NCBI GenBank assembly: GCA_023374025.1 | Contig: SIJG01000023.1 | Coordinates: 276,197 to 340,196 of the forward strand | Source of the DNA: Heterodera schachtii | Lineage: Eukaryota; Nematoda; Chromadorea; Rhabditida; Heteroderidae | DNA length: 64,000 nucleotides | Direction of reading: 5' to 3' | Part shown: positions 31,530-41,868 of the stretch, one piece after another | Position numbering within the stretch: the first letter of the stretch is position 1 | How the letters are laid out: each line of letters opens with the position of its first letter | Notes under the pieces: model-generated | What the model saw: only the letters and a program-made list of their open reading frames with translations | Database searches by the model: none | What the model was told of the DNA's origin: nothing | Made by a program: the position numbers and the translations under genes

Positions 31530-31720
31530 CTCCCTTCTTCTTCCTATGTGTTTTCTCTTTCTCTCTTTCTTTCTCTCCCTCCCTCAGTCACCCACTCTCT
31601 CGCTCTCTCTCTCGCTCTCTCTCACTTTCTCTCCTTATTCCTTCTCTTTCTATCTCTCGCTCCCTCATTTCCTCTTTTTGTTCTCTCTCCCTCTCTCCTC
31701 CCCTTTATTTTCCCATGAAA
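31530..31720. repeat. CT-rich microsatellite (TCTC)n
   Basis: About 190 bp composed almost entirely of CTCTCT and TTCTCT units on the plus strand. Similar shorter runs lie at 34705-34760 (CT) and 36125-36360 (GA). Confidence 0.9.
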
Positions 31721-31759
31721 AATGGTTTATTTAAAACGTGATTTGATTTAATTCATTGC

Positions 31760-32185
31760 ACTCCAAATGGTTTTGCGTTAATCGCTGATCAGTTCCAGAC
31801 CCATTCAGAGCAATTGAATTGGCTTGATTCGATCTGTCGGCCCATAGTCCGTCTCTTAAAGTGCGATCAGTCTGATTTGACAAAGGTCCCCACCAAATCC
31901 ACCTTAGTCTGAGTCTAATCATAATTTTATCAGATCATTAGTCAGGTTTGCATTGGCTCTAACATATTCCTGATCAATCAATGGGCCAAGCCCAGAGGCT
32001 TTTTTGCTCCGAGTCTGAGTCTGATCATAGTCATACCACTGATCACACTGATCAGGCCCCGAAGAATCCTTCGCTCTGATCAGTGCCTTAACCATGGTTT
32101 TGCGTTATCAATTATCACTCTGATCATCGCCCAGAGTCATTTTTGGCTTCAAATTTTAGTCTGATCATGGACTGATCAGCAGATC
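31760..32185. repeat. TGATCA-rich repeated segment
   Basis: TGATCA or CTGATCA occurs about ten times in 425 bp, together with GAGTCTGA/CAGAGTC words. ATGGTTTTGCGTTA is repeated at about 31768 and 32094, suggesting an old tandem duplication with a period of about 326 bp. No ORF is seen. Similar TGATCA clusters appear at about 39778 and 61340. Confidence 0.65.
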
Positions 32186-33137
32186 TTTAGCAAGCGCACT
32201 TTGTTCCATTTATAGCAAATTTTTGACTCGAAATTTTCAATAATTTCCAGATTTTTCCCCATATTTTTTTCAAAATGAAAATTTGTCGACTTTTTGCGCC
32301 TCCTCGCAATGATTGGACAGCTTTTTGTCCCCCCAATTCCTTTCTTTGTTTGCTTTTGCTCTTCTCCGCGCCGCCCATTGTCACCACAAAACGCACGGCC
32401 AATCCGTCGACATTTTTTTTTGTCTTTTTAAAAATTTTTTTTTGTTTTGCTGACAAATGAAAATTGCCTCGCCTCGCCCCCACATTTTTTGCGTAAAAAT
32501 TAAGGCGATTTTTTTGGATATTTCGCAAAAAATCAAACGCGAATTTTCCTCAAAATCCCACCCACTCCCTACGGGTTTGAAATTCATCAAAAATTACATT
32601 ATGAGAACTTAAAATTTGCGCAAAAATTTCATTTACCCTGTAATTAGGCTTCTTTCCTGTCTCAAAAATTGTCATTGGCCATTGGGCCTGGCCTAGCCAA
32701 GGGCCTAAACCCTTAGGCAATAAATAGTCGCAAAAAAAATTACAAAAAAGCTAAATTTTCTTTAGCCTCCCTAAAAATCAACAACATGAATACAAAGCCT
32801 CAGATATCTGAAGCTTAACCCTTCTTAAAACAGAAAAACTCCTGGGGGTTAATCTATTTAAACTTGGCCTCTTTTTTTCATAAAATTTTCCCGAAATCCC
32901 ATTGGCACTAAACGCCAATTATTAAATTGTAAAATCCCTCTCAGATCTCAGAAAGATAAGCCCTCTCTCTCTCTCCTCTGTATGTATCCTATCTTAAAGA
33001 AAATAATCCGCTTTTCCCTCAAGGCGTTTTATCGCGCCAATTTCAAATGGCGCCAAATTCAAAAGAATTTTCAATTCCCTCACCAAAAAAAATTATAATG
33101 ACACCGTCACAACCTCACTGGATTATTATTATTATTA

Positions 33138-33419
33138 TTAACCAACAGCAAAGCCATAAGGCTTGCCCCAATTTTGCATCACATTAAATCCCGGAAAAGC
33201 CACCGGAATTGCCGCGCAAATCCCCCCATCCCCTGCGGGCGAAAACCACCCGCACCGCGTCTCCCTACAATAATTATACTTTTCTTTTTTTGGCGGCTCG
33301 GCGGGTGGGGGGGGGGGCACGGATGGCATCGGAATTGCGCGACGGCCCCCGGGGGGACGACGGACACGGACATACAATTTTGAATTGGGATTTGGGGGAT
33401 TACACCACTCACAGACCAC
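33138..33419 (-). CDS. Unassigned ORF beside poly(C) tracts
   Basis: A 93-codon minus-strand frame. The C-terminal half (CRETRCGWFSPAGDGGICAA then IPVAFPGFNVMQNWGKPYGF) lies outside homopolymer DNA and looks protein-like. The N-terminal half crosses GC-rich simple sequence (proline run). I recognise no family and see no supporting splice or promoter structure. It may be a chance frame. Confidence 0.2.
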   Translation of the reverse strand: MVCEWCNPPNPNSKLYVRVRRPPGGRRAIPMPSVPPPPPAEPPKKEKYNYCRETRCGWFSPAGDGGICAAIPVAFPGFNVMQNWGKPYGFAVG

Positions 33420-35099
33420 AATAAATTGTGATTGTCCCCCCCCCCCCCCCCCCCCCGGGGGACGACCATTTTGAGGGGAGAGGGAGGGAGGAGAGAGGGG
33501 TTGTCATGGACTCTCTCCCCTCCTCCATCCTCCTCGTCGTCATAATGCTCTTCCGCCGTGTCCCCCGTCGCGTCCTCACTCACACAACGCCACAACAACC
33601 AAACAAATCCCCTAAGCCGTCGTTTCGCAAATCCTCCTCCCCCCCCCCCCCCCCCTCCCCTTTACTACCTCATTTCCAATCCCGGCGGGGGGAGGGGGGA
33701 GGGGAGGGAAGTGTCACAGCGCTGCCCCCCCCCCCCGGCACCTCGGGGGACACGGATGAATTGAGAGTTGAGTGGGGGGAGGGGCGGTTATATTCCATCC
33801 CCCCCCACACACCACCCCTCTGGATGGATGAAGGAAACAATTTCCCTCCCCCCCCCCCCCCGGGGGACAGTCGGGCAGCAAGTAGCTGCAGCACATTAGG
33901 CACGCCCCCACCCCCGTCCTCCCGCCGCTTCCCTCCCCTTCCGCCGGGGGACGCACAGACGGCCGACCGACGGCTGGACAAGGTCGTCGTCCTCGTCCTC
34001 CTCGTCGCGGTCGTCGCCACCGCACCCTTTTTCGTCCACTCACCTCATCCTCATCCTCATCATCATCCAAATTTAAACAATTTTCCCCGCCGGGGATGTG
34101 TGTGTTTAGTGAGGGTCGTCGTCGTCGTCGGAGGTGTGGACGACGGACGGACGGACTGACAATGATTGGTTCTGCTACTGCCTGCTGCTGGTGTCTGTCC
34201 CATGGCGGCACACTGTATTTTTAACAGAAAGCAGGTGGTACTACTGTATCCATTTACTGTACGTCTAGAAAAATCCATGCGATACTTTACCACTTGTGGT
34301 ATGCCTAGAAAAGCATACGGTAGTTTGCCACTTACTGTATGCCAACCTCGAGAGTTTTCTCGGGCGCACAGCATTGCCCCCCTCTGATTTGCAAGCAGAG
34401 ATATTCGAGAATCGAGAATCACACATTTTGCCGAGACTATCGAATTTGGCTCAGATTCATTTTTTGAGCATTGAAAACGGAATCTTTTATCCTCCGAGGC
34501 TCAAAACGGACTCCAGAGCATTGTTATCCTCGAGAGTCGAGACCAAACAAAAAAAAAATTCGGGAAATTTCTCGACTCGAGAACACCGACACCAAGCGAG
34601 CCTCTCGAGAGCAGCCCTGTGATGGGAAGGAAAGCCATGCCCGTAAGCAGCAGATGTACAAACGGCGGGCGCTGATCATTCAAAATCCTCCTCGTTTTGT
34701 CCACTCTCTCTCTCTCTCTCTTTCTCTTTCTCTCTATCTCTCTATCTCTCTCTCTCTCTGTTCATTCGTTCCCTATCCGTCTCATTTATTTGGCCATCAA
34801 TCACACCAAAAAAAAAAAAATTTGGCTCATTTATTTGTGAAGCTGTACCCCCCCCCCCCCAAATTTGGCGTTGTGACACAGACAGACAGACACCTGCCGC
34901 TGCTCTGCCCGAGAATGGTGGGCTTTCTCTCCTCGGGATTGGGCGGCTGCTGGGCTTCAATCACCACCACTCAAAGGCCCTCCCCATTGTTTGTACATTT
35001 GTTTGATTGGTTGGCATTTGGCAATGGCAACATTCATTTGTCTGCTGTCTGTGTGTGTGTGAATTGATTGAGAAAATATACCGCTCTGCATTGGGTTGT

Positions 35100-35330
35100 C
35101 GTCTTGAATCCCGACAAATTTCTCCTCCTGAATCCCGACAATTTCGAATCCCGACAATTTTTTTCGTCCTGAATCCCCGACAGTTTCGAATCCCGACAAT
35201 TTTTCTCGTCTCTAATCCCGACAATTTCGAACCCCCGACAGTTTTGAGTCCCAATAGTTTTTCTCGTCCGAATCCCGACGGTTTTCCCAATCCCGAATCC
35301 CAATTTTCTTTTTTCTCATTCCAAATCCTG
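35100..35330. repeat. Degenerate tandem repeat, (TCGAATCCCGACAATTTTTC)n
   Basis: Successive units of about 20-35 bp built on GAATCCCGACA(A/G)TTT with TTTCTCGTC spacers, at least eight copies. The same AATCCCGA word makes up the interiors of the hAT-type MITEs at 25.7 and 39.0 kb, so this array may derive from such an element. Confidence 0.8.
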
Positions 35331-35439
35331 ACCCGAAAACATTTTGGCGCCGTCCCGACCCAAATCCCGTTCATTTTTTCTCATTCAACCGCAGCAACCA
35401 CCCTGATTAACTACTTCTCTGGTTTTCGTTTTAAATTCC

Positions 35440-35672
35440 CAGAAATTTGCTTTCATCGCCAATTTGCCTGCCCCTCCGGCAATATTATTGTAGGAGAATT
35501 TGGACTGTGCCGGGAACAAGGGGGTGGAACTCGACAGCGATGCCAATCGTGCCACCTATCACGGCACATTTCCGAGACTCGTTACCGCAACAAAACATCT
35601 TTCCGCGATTACTTCATTTGCCCCACATGCACATTAAGAAACGGCATGTACAATTACGGCACAACATTTTAA
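35440..35672 (+). CDS. Cys-rich ORF fragment, possible exon
   Basis: Following a TTCCCAG acceptor-like site, the plus strand encodes EICFHRQFACPSGNIIVGEF and later CQSC...CPTC with 24 residues between the cysteine pairs, ending NGMYNYGTTF. Two CxxC pairs suggest a zinc-binding fold, but an overlapping frame after TTGTAG (NLDCAGNKGVELDSDANRAT) is equally open, so the true frame is unresolved. I recognise no family. Confidence 0.25.
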
Positions 35673-38600
35673 AATGGGTTACTGTATCGAATACCCACTT
35701 CACGATACTGTATCCGCTTTTTTTACCTCCTTTTCATTCCAAAAAATGTCTTTAATTCTTAATTTAAATTGGCCCATCATTGATACAGTATATGCTTTCC
35801 TCCCGTCCAATGCTTGTGGTACGGTCGCTGTTCGCTACAGTACCCGAATGAAATTTGTAAAGTTTTGTCCCTAAACAAGTGAAAAACAGCAATTAAATTG
35901 TTTTCCTCTTCCTCCTACTCTATACTCTAAAAACACAACAATTGCTGCTATTATTATTTTACATATTATTGTTTTTTTGGTCCTCCAAAAAGGGATTTAC
36001 GAAGCGGGGGATTATGGACAAATGACGTGGAAGAAATAGTTGGTGAAATGGAGAGGAGAGCGATGGCAGACGCGCAAAGACGGGCGCAGAGAGTGCAGTA
36101 ATGTGTGGCCAAAATGCGCGAGAAGTGCGCGAGAGGAGAGAGAGAGTATGTGTTTTCCAGATGAGAGGAGCAAAAAAAACGGACAGACAAAAAAGATGTA
36201 CATGAAAAGAGTGAGGAAAAGCAGCGTGAGACAGAGAGGAGAGCATTAGAGAGAGGTGGGGGTGGAGAAACACTGCCAAATAGGGAGAAATTAGGCCAAA
36301 GGGACACAGTGAGAGAGAGAGTGAGAGAGAGACAGAGATAGAGAGAGGGAGAGGAAGTGCCATCGTGAGAGAATGGATGATGATGAGTGGACAAATGTCG
36401 AGAGAGTGTGGCAGCAACATCAAGAGCATACCCCGTCCAAACAGTGAGACGGCGGCCGAGAGAGTGTACCATTGTGAGAGGATGGATGGGTTAGACGGAC
36501 AGTGAGAAAAAAGGCGCAAGGTGTGCACACTGTGCAGCAGCAGCAAGCAGCGCATAGATAGAAAGAGAGGAAGCGCATTCACCTCACCGCCTCGCTCCCC
36601 CCCCCCCGGCCATTTTGCCCCGCGGGGACGACGGCGGGGCGTAAGCGAACGAATTTTTGCTTGTTTGGTTGGCAAAAACGCCCCGGGGGGAGGGATTGGA
36701 TTAGGGAGGGGTCCAACGACACGACGACAACGACGACGACACTCACACAACAAACGCACAGCAACACACAGACCCAAAAAGGGGGGGAAATGGCAGACAA
36801 AAACCCACCCATTCCATTCATTCATTGGCAGAGGCGCACTCACTCGGCTCGGCCACTCATTCACTCACTCATTTGGCAATCGCATTGGCATGCGGCTCAA
36901 TGGCATGGCAAACCCAAAAAAAATCCCGCGAAATCCGCCAATTTTTCTAAACAAAAAAATCTCCTCAATTTTTAAACCCAGAAAAATGCCAAAATTCCCC
37001 AATTTTTTTGTCTAAGATTTTATGCCTCACCTACCCCCTCCCTCACTCCCATTTTTCCCATGCCAAAAACACCCTTCCCAAAAAAGCCACCACTGGTATA
37101 TTTATATCCTTCCAAATCCAAATTAGATTCTTTTTCTACAAAAAATTTGTGCCCCAAGCCGAAATTAATATTTTTTCCATGGATTGCCCAAGCCAAAAAA
37201 ATAAAACCCTTCGAAAATCTTCCGATTTTATTTCAATTTTTTATTCAACTAAAATGGAACAAAAATTTTTGAATTTTTTACAGCAGCAAAGCTCATTAAC
37301 CGTCCAATTCATTCACATTTTTCTTCTCTATGCGCTATTTTTGAATTTGTTTGTGCCAAAATGTGCCAACAATTCTTTGCCACTTTAACAAATGCAAAAA
37401 AAAAAATGGTGAATTTAAAAAGCGAAAAAATAAAAAATTCAAAAATTTTATGGTTTTATAAAGCGACAAATAAAAATTCCAAAATTTCGAGTATTCTATC
37501 ATTTTATAGCGGTAATTTTGTACAAAAAAACATTTCTACAAAATATTAAATTTTTTATACCAAACACATTTTTAAAAACCAAGCTACCTTTTGAGGGGCC
37601 TCTTCTTGATATTCAAAAAACGATTATTATAATTTTTTGATGCAGAATATTTCTGGAAACAAAAAAATTAACAAAATTTCTAACGAAAATTAAAAAAAAT
37701 AATAATTAAGTTAAAAATGCTCAAACATTTTTTACCATTTGCCTACAGTATTCCCCGTGCCAAACCACCACAGTACCGTAGTGACGGCATTTGGCGCCCA
37801 AATTATCAACAAATCAAATCAAAGCGCAATCTACAAACATTTAATTGCGCAATTAATCATTTTTTCCATGAAATTGGGCATTTTTTTTTTGCCTTTATTT
37901 ATTATTTATTTTCCGGCAACACAAAGAGCAATTATTATTATTATTTATGTGTTCGCCTCCTCATTCTTTGATGGGATCATCATCATAATCATCACATCAT
38001 CACAACAAAAAACAAATAAATAAAAATAATAAATAATAATTCATTTCGCCACCGAAATTATTTATTATTACAACGAATTCCCTGCCGCCGATGATCAGTG
38101 CGCTTTGCTTGCTTTGCCCATTACTGTAGCATTTGATCACACATTTTGGGCCAGGCCCATCCATTATATTCAATTATGATCAATTGCCCACAAGCTAATT
38201 ATACATCATCATTCACTAATTGCTGCTGATGTGCGACGGATTTGTTTAAATAGTGCCTGTGCCGTGCCGGTCCGTGGCATTCAATTTCTTTTATCACCGA
38301 TGAATCAACAAATTTTCTTCCGGCAGAATTTTAAATATTTCGCTTATTATTCATCCAAAAAAAAAATTATTTGCCACCCAAACAAAAAATTCGACAATTT
38401 TTCGCTTAATATACCTAATAAAATTGAAGCCAGCCTAATTTATCTCAATAAATCCGAAAATTGCTTATTTATGCCATTCCAAACGGCACAAAAAAAAAAA
38501 GATTTTGCCATACTGTATCGTGCCAAAATGTACGATACCGTACCATCAAACCCAATTATTGTTGCCCTTGGCACACCTATTGTATTTTATTTTGATTTCG

Positions 38601-38960
38601 CCGCTGGCGGCGGGCGCTGACTTTCGCCTCCAATGGCACCAAATGAATTCACGGCTTGTTCAGAAGCGCGCCCGGCCCCCGTGCCGTGCCGTGCCGCGCG
38701 GGGGTCGGTGTCCGTCCGCCCGTGGGCACAAAATGTGTTGTGCCACGGAGCTGAGGCGGTGGCGCGCACGCAAGTGCCGTGGCTTCGCTGGTTCCATAGC
38801 AGGTGTTTGTGACGGCAATTATTCGTCGTCAAATTTGAAAAAAATTTCCGAAAAAACTTTTTTATAATTTGCCAAAATGCCATTCAAATTTCTCCAAATT
38901 TGCCATCCATTTATTTACCCTAAATTTTATTTGAAAAATGATATACAGAATTATCATTAA

Positions 38961-39122
38961 TAGAGACTGGACAACTGTGGTGTCGGAGGGATCCCGAGTC
39001 GGGATCCCGATTGAATCCCGATCCTGATCAATTCCGATGAATTCAAAAAATCGCTCGGGACGGATCCCGAGGTCGGGATTGCGAATTTAATCCAGCGGGA
39101 TCCCGATCCCGTCCGGTCTCTA
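38961..39122. mobile_element. hAT-type MITE, 162 bp
   Basis: TAGAGACTGGACAACTGTGG at the left end and GATCCCGTCCGGTCTCTA at the right are terminal inverted repeats related to the 25.7-kb copy. Flanks are ATCATTAA (38953-38960) and ATCATTAT (39123-39130), a target duplication matching at 7 of 8 positions. The interior holds repeated GGGATCCCGA words. The element is non-autonomous. Confidence 0.87.
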
Positions 39123-40129
39123 ATCATTATTAGCTGCGAGATACGGTAGTATTTTAGGGACTTGTGTGAATTTCAAATTTTAATTGAACCTCTAAAAACT
39201 TAATTGAAAAATGCAGAACTAAATTTTTAAACAATTTTGACCTTTTTGTAATACAGTACTTCATGATACAGTACTTTTTATTTTAGAAACACTGTACATA
39301 TTACTGGCGCATTTTCCGGGAGGAGCCACGAGAAGTGCCAACATTTGATGAATTCCCTCCAAAGAATAAGCCAACCAAAAAAACAAAACAAAAAATTCCT
39401 TTTTTCATTACTTAAACGGACAAGAATTTTTGGAATTAATCCGGGCTTTTATCCCGCAGAATTAGGCAATTTTAAGCAATCCAATTTAAATGCCGAAATT
39501 GGAAAAAAAAGCATTTCACAATTAAAAAATCATTAAAAATAGTCAGGTATTTTAGCGACGAAAAATTTACAAAAAATCACCATTTTTTTAATTTGGTTTT
39601 TTGAAAAACTTTGAAATTTACAAAATCAAAAAGCACCGTCGGTCCAAATTTTTTTTTAATCTTTTCAATTAAAACTTAGAATTAAAAAAAAACAAATATA
39701 CTTATTAGACTGAGCGATTTCTCACGATGAACTGTTGCTGCTGGTGACAGAAAAAGAGGGAGAAAATGAATGATGCTCTGATCAGATCAGTGATCAATTA
39801 AATGATCGCATAATTTGTAAAATTGCTCTCAACATTTTCAATGATTTTCATTTTTATTCAATTTTAATTTTTATTTTCCTAACGATCAAATAATAAATGT
39901 TACAAGTTACTATGTAATAATTCAATTTAATTTACCCATTCTTCAGAAATTTGTAAGTTTATAATTTAATTAAAAACAAATAAATGAAAAATCTCTTAAA
40001 ATAAAATAATTTGTTAGTAATTTAAATTCGTTCAATTAAAAAAATTGGGTATACTTTCCCGTTATTCTGCACCTCCCTAAAATATTACACAAGCTTTTAA
40101 TTATGTTTTAATCATGAGGAGTTGTCCAT

Positions 40130-41110
40130 CATTTTTCGAATTTATTTTAATTTTAAGACATGCCATCGGGTGACATTTTGAAGAACCAATCCCTTGGCAT
40201 TTCAATTGCTTCTCCCAATGCTTTTGCTCTTTTGATCTCCCCCGCGGGGGAGATGCGCCGCTCCCGGAGGTAAGTGCAATACCGGGCCGACGCGCGGTCG
40301 AGAGGGGGCAAGCCCCCTGCTACGACCTTTTTCCAAAAATTGGTTAATCTCTTTGACCCCGGTAGGGGTCGTTACGGAGATTAAGCCGTAAAGAACAGAT
40401 ACTACACTTTGATCTTAGCCAAAAGGCCGAGAAGCGATGCCGGAACAGCAAAATGGGTTCCGGAAACGGAACCGGCAGCATCGAAAACATATGGGTAGCA
40501 TTTTAGGCGACCAAAATTGCACATTTGGGAGCAGAGATATGAAAAATGGGGGAAAATAGCGTTTAACGGGAGGGAGAAATGGGAGGAAAGAAACAAGACG
40601 GACGAGAGAGTGTGCTTCCGGAAGAGGAAAACGTAGGAGAGAGTGTGTGTGACAGACAGAGGGGGGAGAAAGTGGGGGGGGGGGGTGAGAGGCAGTAGCA
40701 GCAGGTGGTCGCCATGTCGCCGCACGCCGACGACCACTTCTTTCTCCTCTCATTGACTCTCTCTCTCTTCACCTTCTCTGCTGCTCCTCTAGTCACCATC
40801 TCTCTCGCTCTCTCATCTATTTCTCGAGCTCCTCTTTCTCTCTCTGTCAAAAAATAAAAGTTTTTTCCATTATCTTTTAAAATTACATAATTAAAAATTA
40901 TTTGTACTTCATTTAATTAGTTAATTTATTGGCTCTCCCATCGGAGCACTTCTGCTCTCTAAACAACCCAAAATTTCCTCTTTTGTGGAACAGAATTCAA
41001 TTCATAAATTACCTCAGGCCAAAAAAGTGGGCCTCAACCATTTAAATTGCCTGTGGCATTCTTCGGCCAATCATTTTTCGACGATTGCCTTAGGCATCAT
41101 TGGCTCCAAC
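40130..41110 (-). repeat. U2 snRNA repeat unit B
   Basis: Read on the minus strand this unit parallels unit A (1930-2890) across upstream flank, U2 gene and downstream flank. It shares the CCACAGGCAATTTAAATGG-type segment near 41045, the GTCGTCGGCGTGCGGCGACA block near 40715-40735, and GA/CT-rich DNA. Its downstream flank is also shared with unit C. Confidence 0.8.
40249..40438 (-). ncRNA. U2: U2 spliceosomal snRNA, copy B (complete)
   Basis: This is the reverse complement of a full 190-nt U2 and matches copy A across its length. It has the ATCGCTTCTCGGCC 5' end, the GTGTAGTATCTG branch-point segment, the AATTTTTGG Sm site and intact 3' stems. The proximal 5' flank is conserved with copy A, so it is probably transcribed. 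Confidence 0.96.
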
Positions 41111-41868
41111 CATCCCACAATTTCGGTGCGCGACCGATGGGAGCTGGGGGCAGCGATGGGTTTTGCGAAAATTGAAATCCCACATTTTAACGGGGCGCCT
41201 TTCGGCACTGCCGCCCCCCCCCCCCCCCGCCGGTAATCCCGCAGAATTGCGGTCCCGACGAAAAATTAATTAATTTTTATTTTTCCTGGGGTAAAAGGGG
41301 TGCTGGTTACGAAGCAGAGCTCAGATTTTGCAAAATCATTGAGTTTATCTATGACTTTTCATCAAGCACTTCCAAAATGTTAATAAAATTAGTCGGGCGT
41401 AAAGTCATGCACAGATGTGTTGTGGTTTTAAAGAGCTTTCCAACGAGCTATTGAATGTTCGGCGATGTTTAGTTTTACGATTTTTTGAAATTTAATTACT
41501 GCCGCTAGGGGTCATATGAGACGGGGGTCTGGGGTTCGAATCCGCTTAGCTGCGGATTATACGATACTCTTTATGAAAAAAACATGGATTTTGCTAAGAC
41601 TGTGCACCTGTTCATTCCGAGGTGTAAACAAATTGGGATTACTGTAGGGTTACAGTATCCAACACACATAATTGCAGCGGCAACAAACAGAGTCTGTGAC
41701 AAATTTATTATGTATATATAATAGACGACGACGATGTATATCAAATCAAATACAATCGAAAACAAAACAAAAAACATTAAAGCTATGCTGTGGTGGGTAA
41801 AATAATAATATGAAATCCTAAGGGAAGCATCGGGAAATCCATTCATAATCACACTGATCACCCAGCAA
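41110..41868. other. Intergenic DNA and 3' flank of OGDH
   Basis: The interval contains a poly(C) run (41213-41228), AT-rich sequence, and GGTTACAGTATCC-type TACTGTA words near 41640. The part next to 41868 should be the OGDH 3' UTR. No gene is supported. Confidence 0.5.

Larger units (their letters stand above)
28420..40130. other. Gene-poor, repeat- and homopolymer-rich island
   Basis: About 11.7 kb without a gene I can support. It holds poly(C) or poly(G) tracts of 10 or more bases (for example 29104-29116, 29671-29700, 29861-29870, 29959-29974, 30132-30147, 30376-30392, 31329-31342, 31433-31446, 33437-33455, 33640-33654, 33848-33861 and 34851-34861), CT/GA runs, GATC-rich and CCCGAC-rich repeats, and scattered TACTGTA motifs. 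Long Pro/Gly/Arg-rich ORFs here are by-products of C/G runs. Confidence 0.7.

Noticed and set aside
29565..34211. Long Pro-, Gly- or Arg-rich ORFs on both strands
   Set aside because: They arise from poly(C), poly(G) and CGTCGT runs that remove stop codons. No domain or splice structure is recognisable.
35959..36864. 301-codon minus-strand frame rich in Leu/Ser
   Set aside because: It is produced by a GA/CT microsatellite region (36.1-36.5 kb). Its repeated SLSLSLSLS composition is not protein-like.
38505..38883. Overlapping GC-richer ORFs on both strands
   Set aside because: Neither frame shows a motif or splice partner, and the two strands are equally open. I cannot support a gene.
40402..40850. 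Minus-strand ORFs upstream of U2 copy B (and the equivalents at 2230-2606)
   Set aside because: They overlap the U2 gene and its promoter flank. Similarity between copies is DNA-level conservation of the U2 unit, and the frame is not preserved between them.
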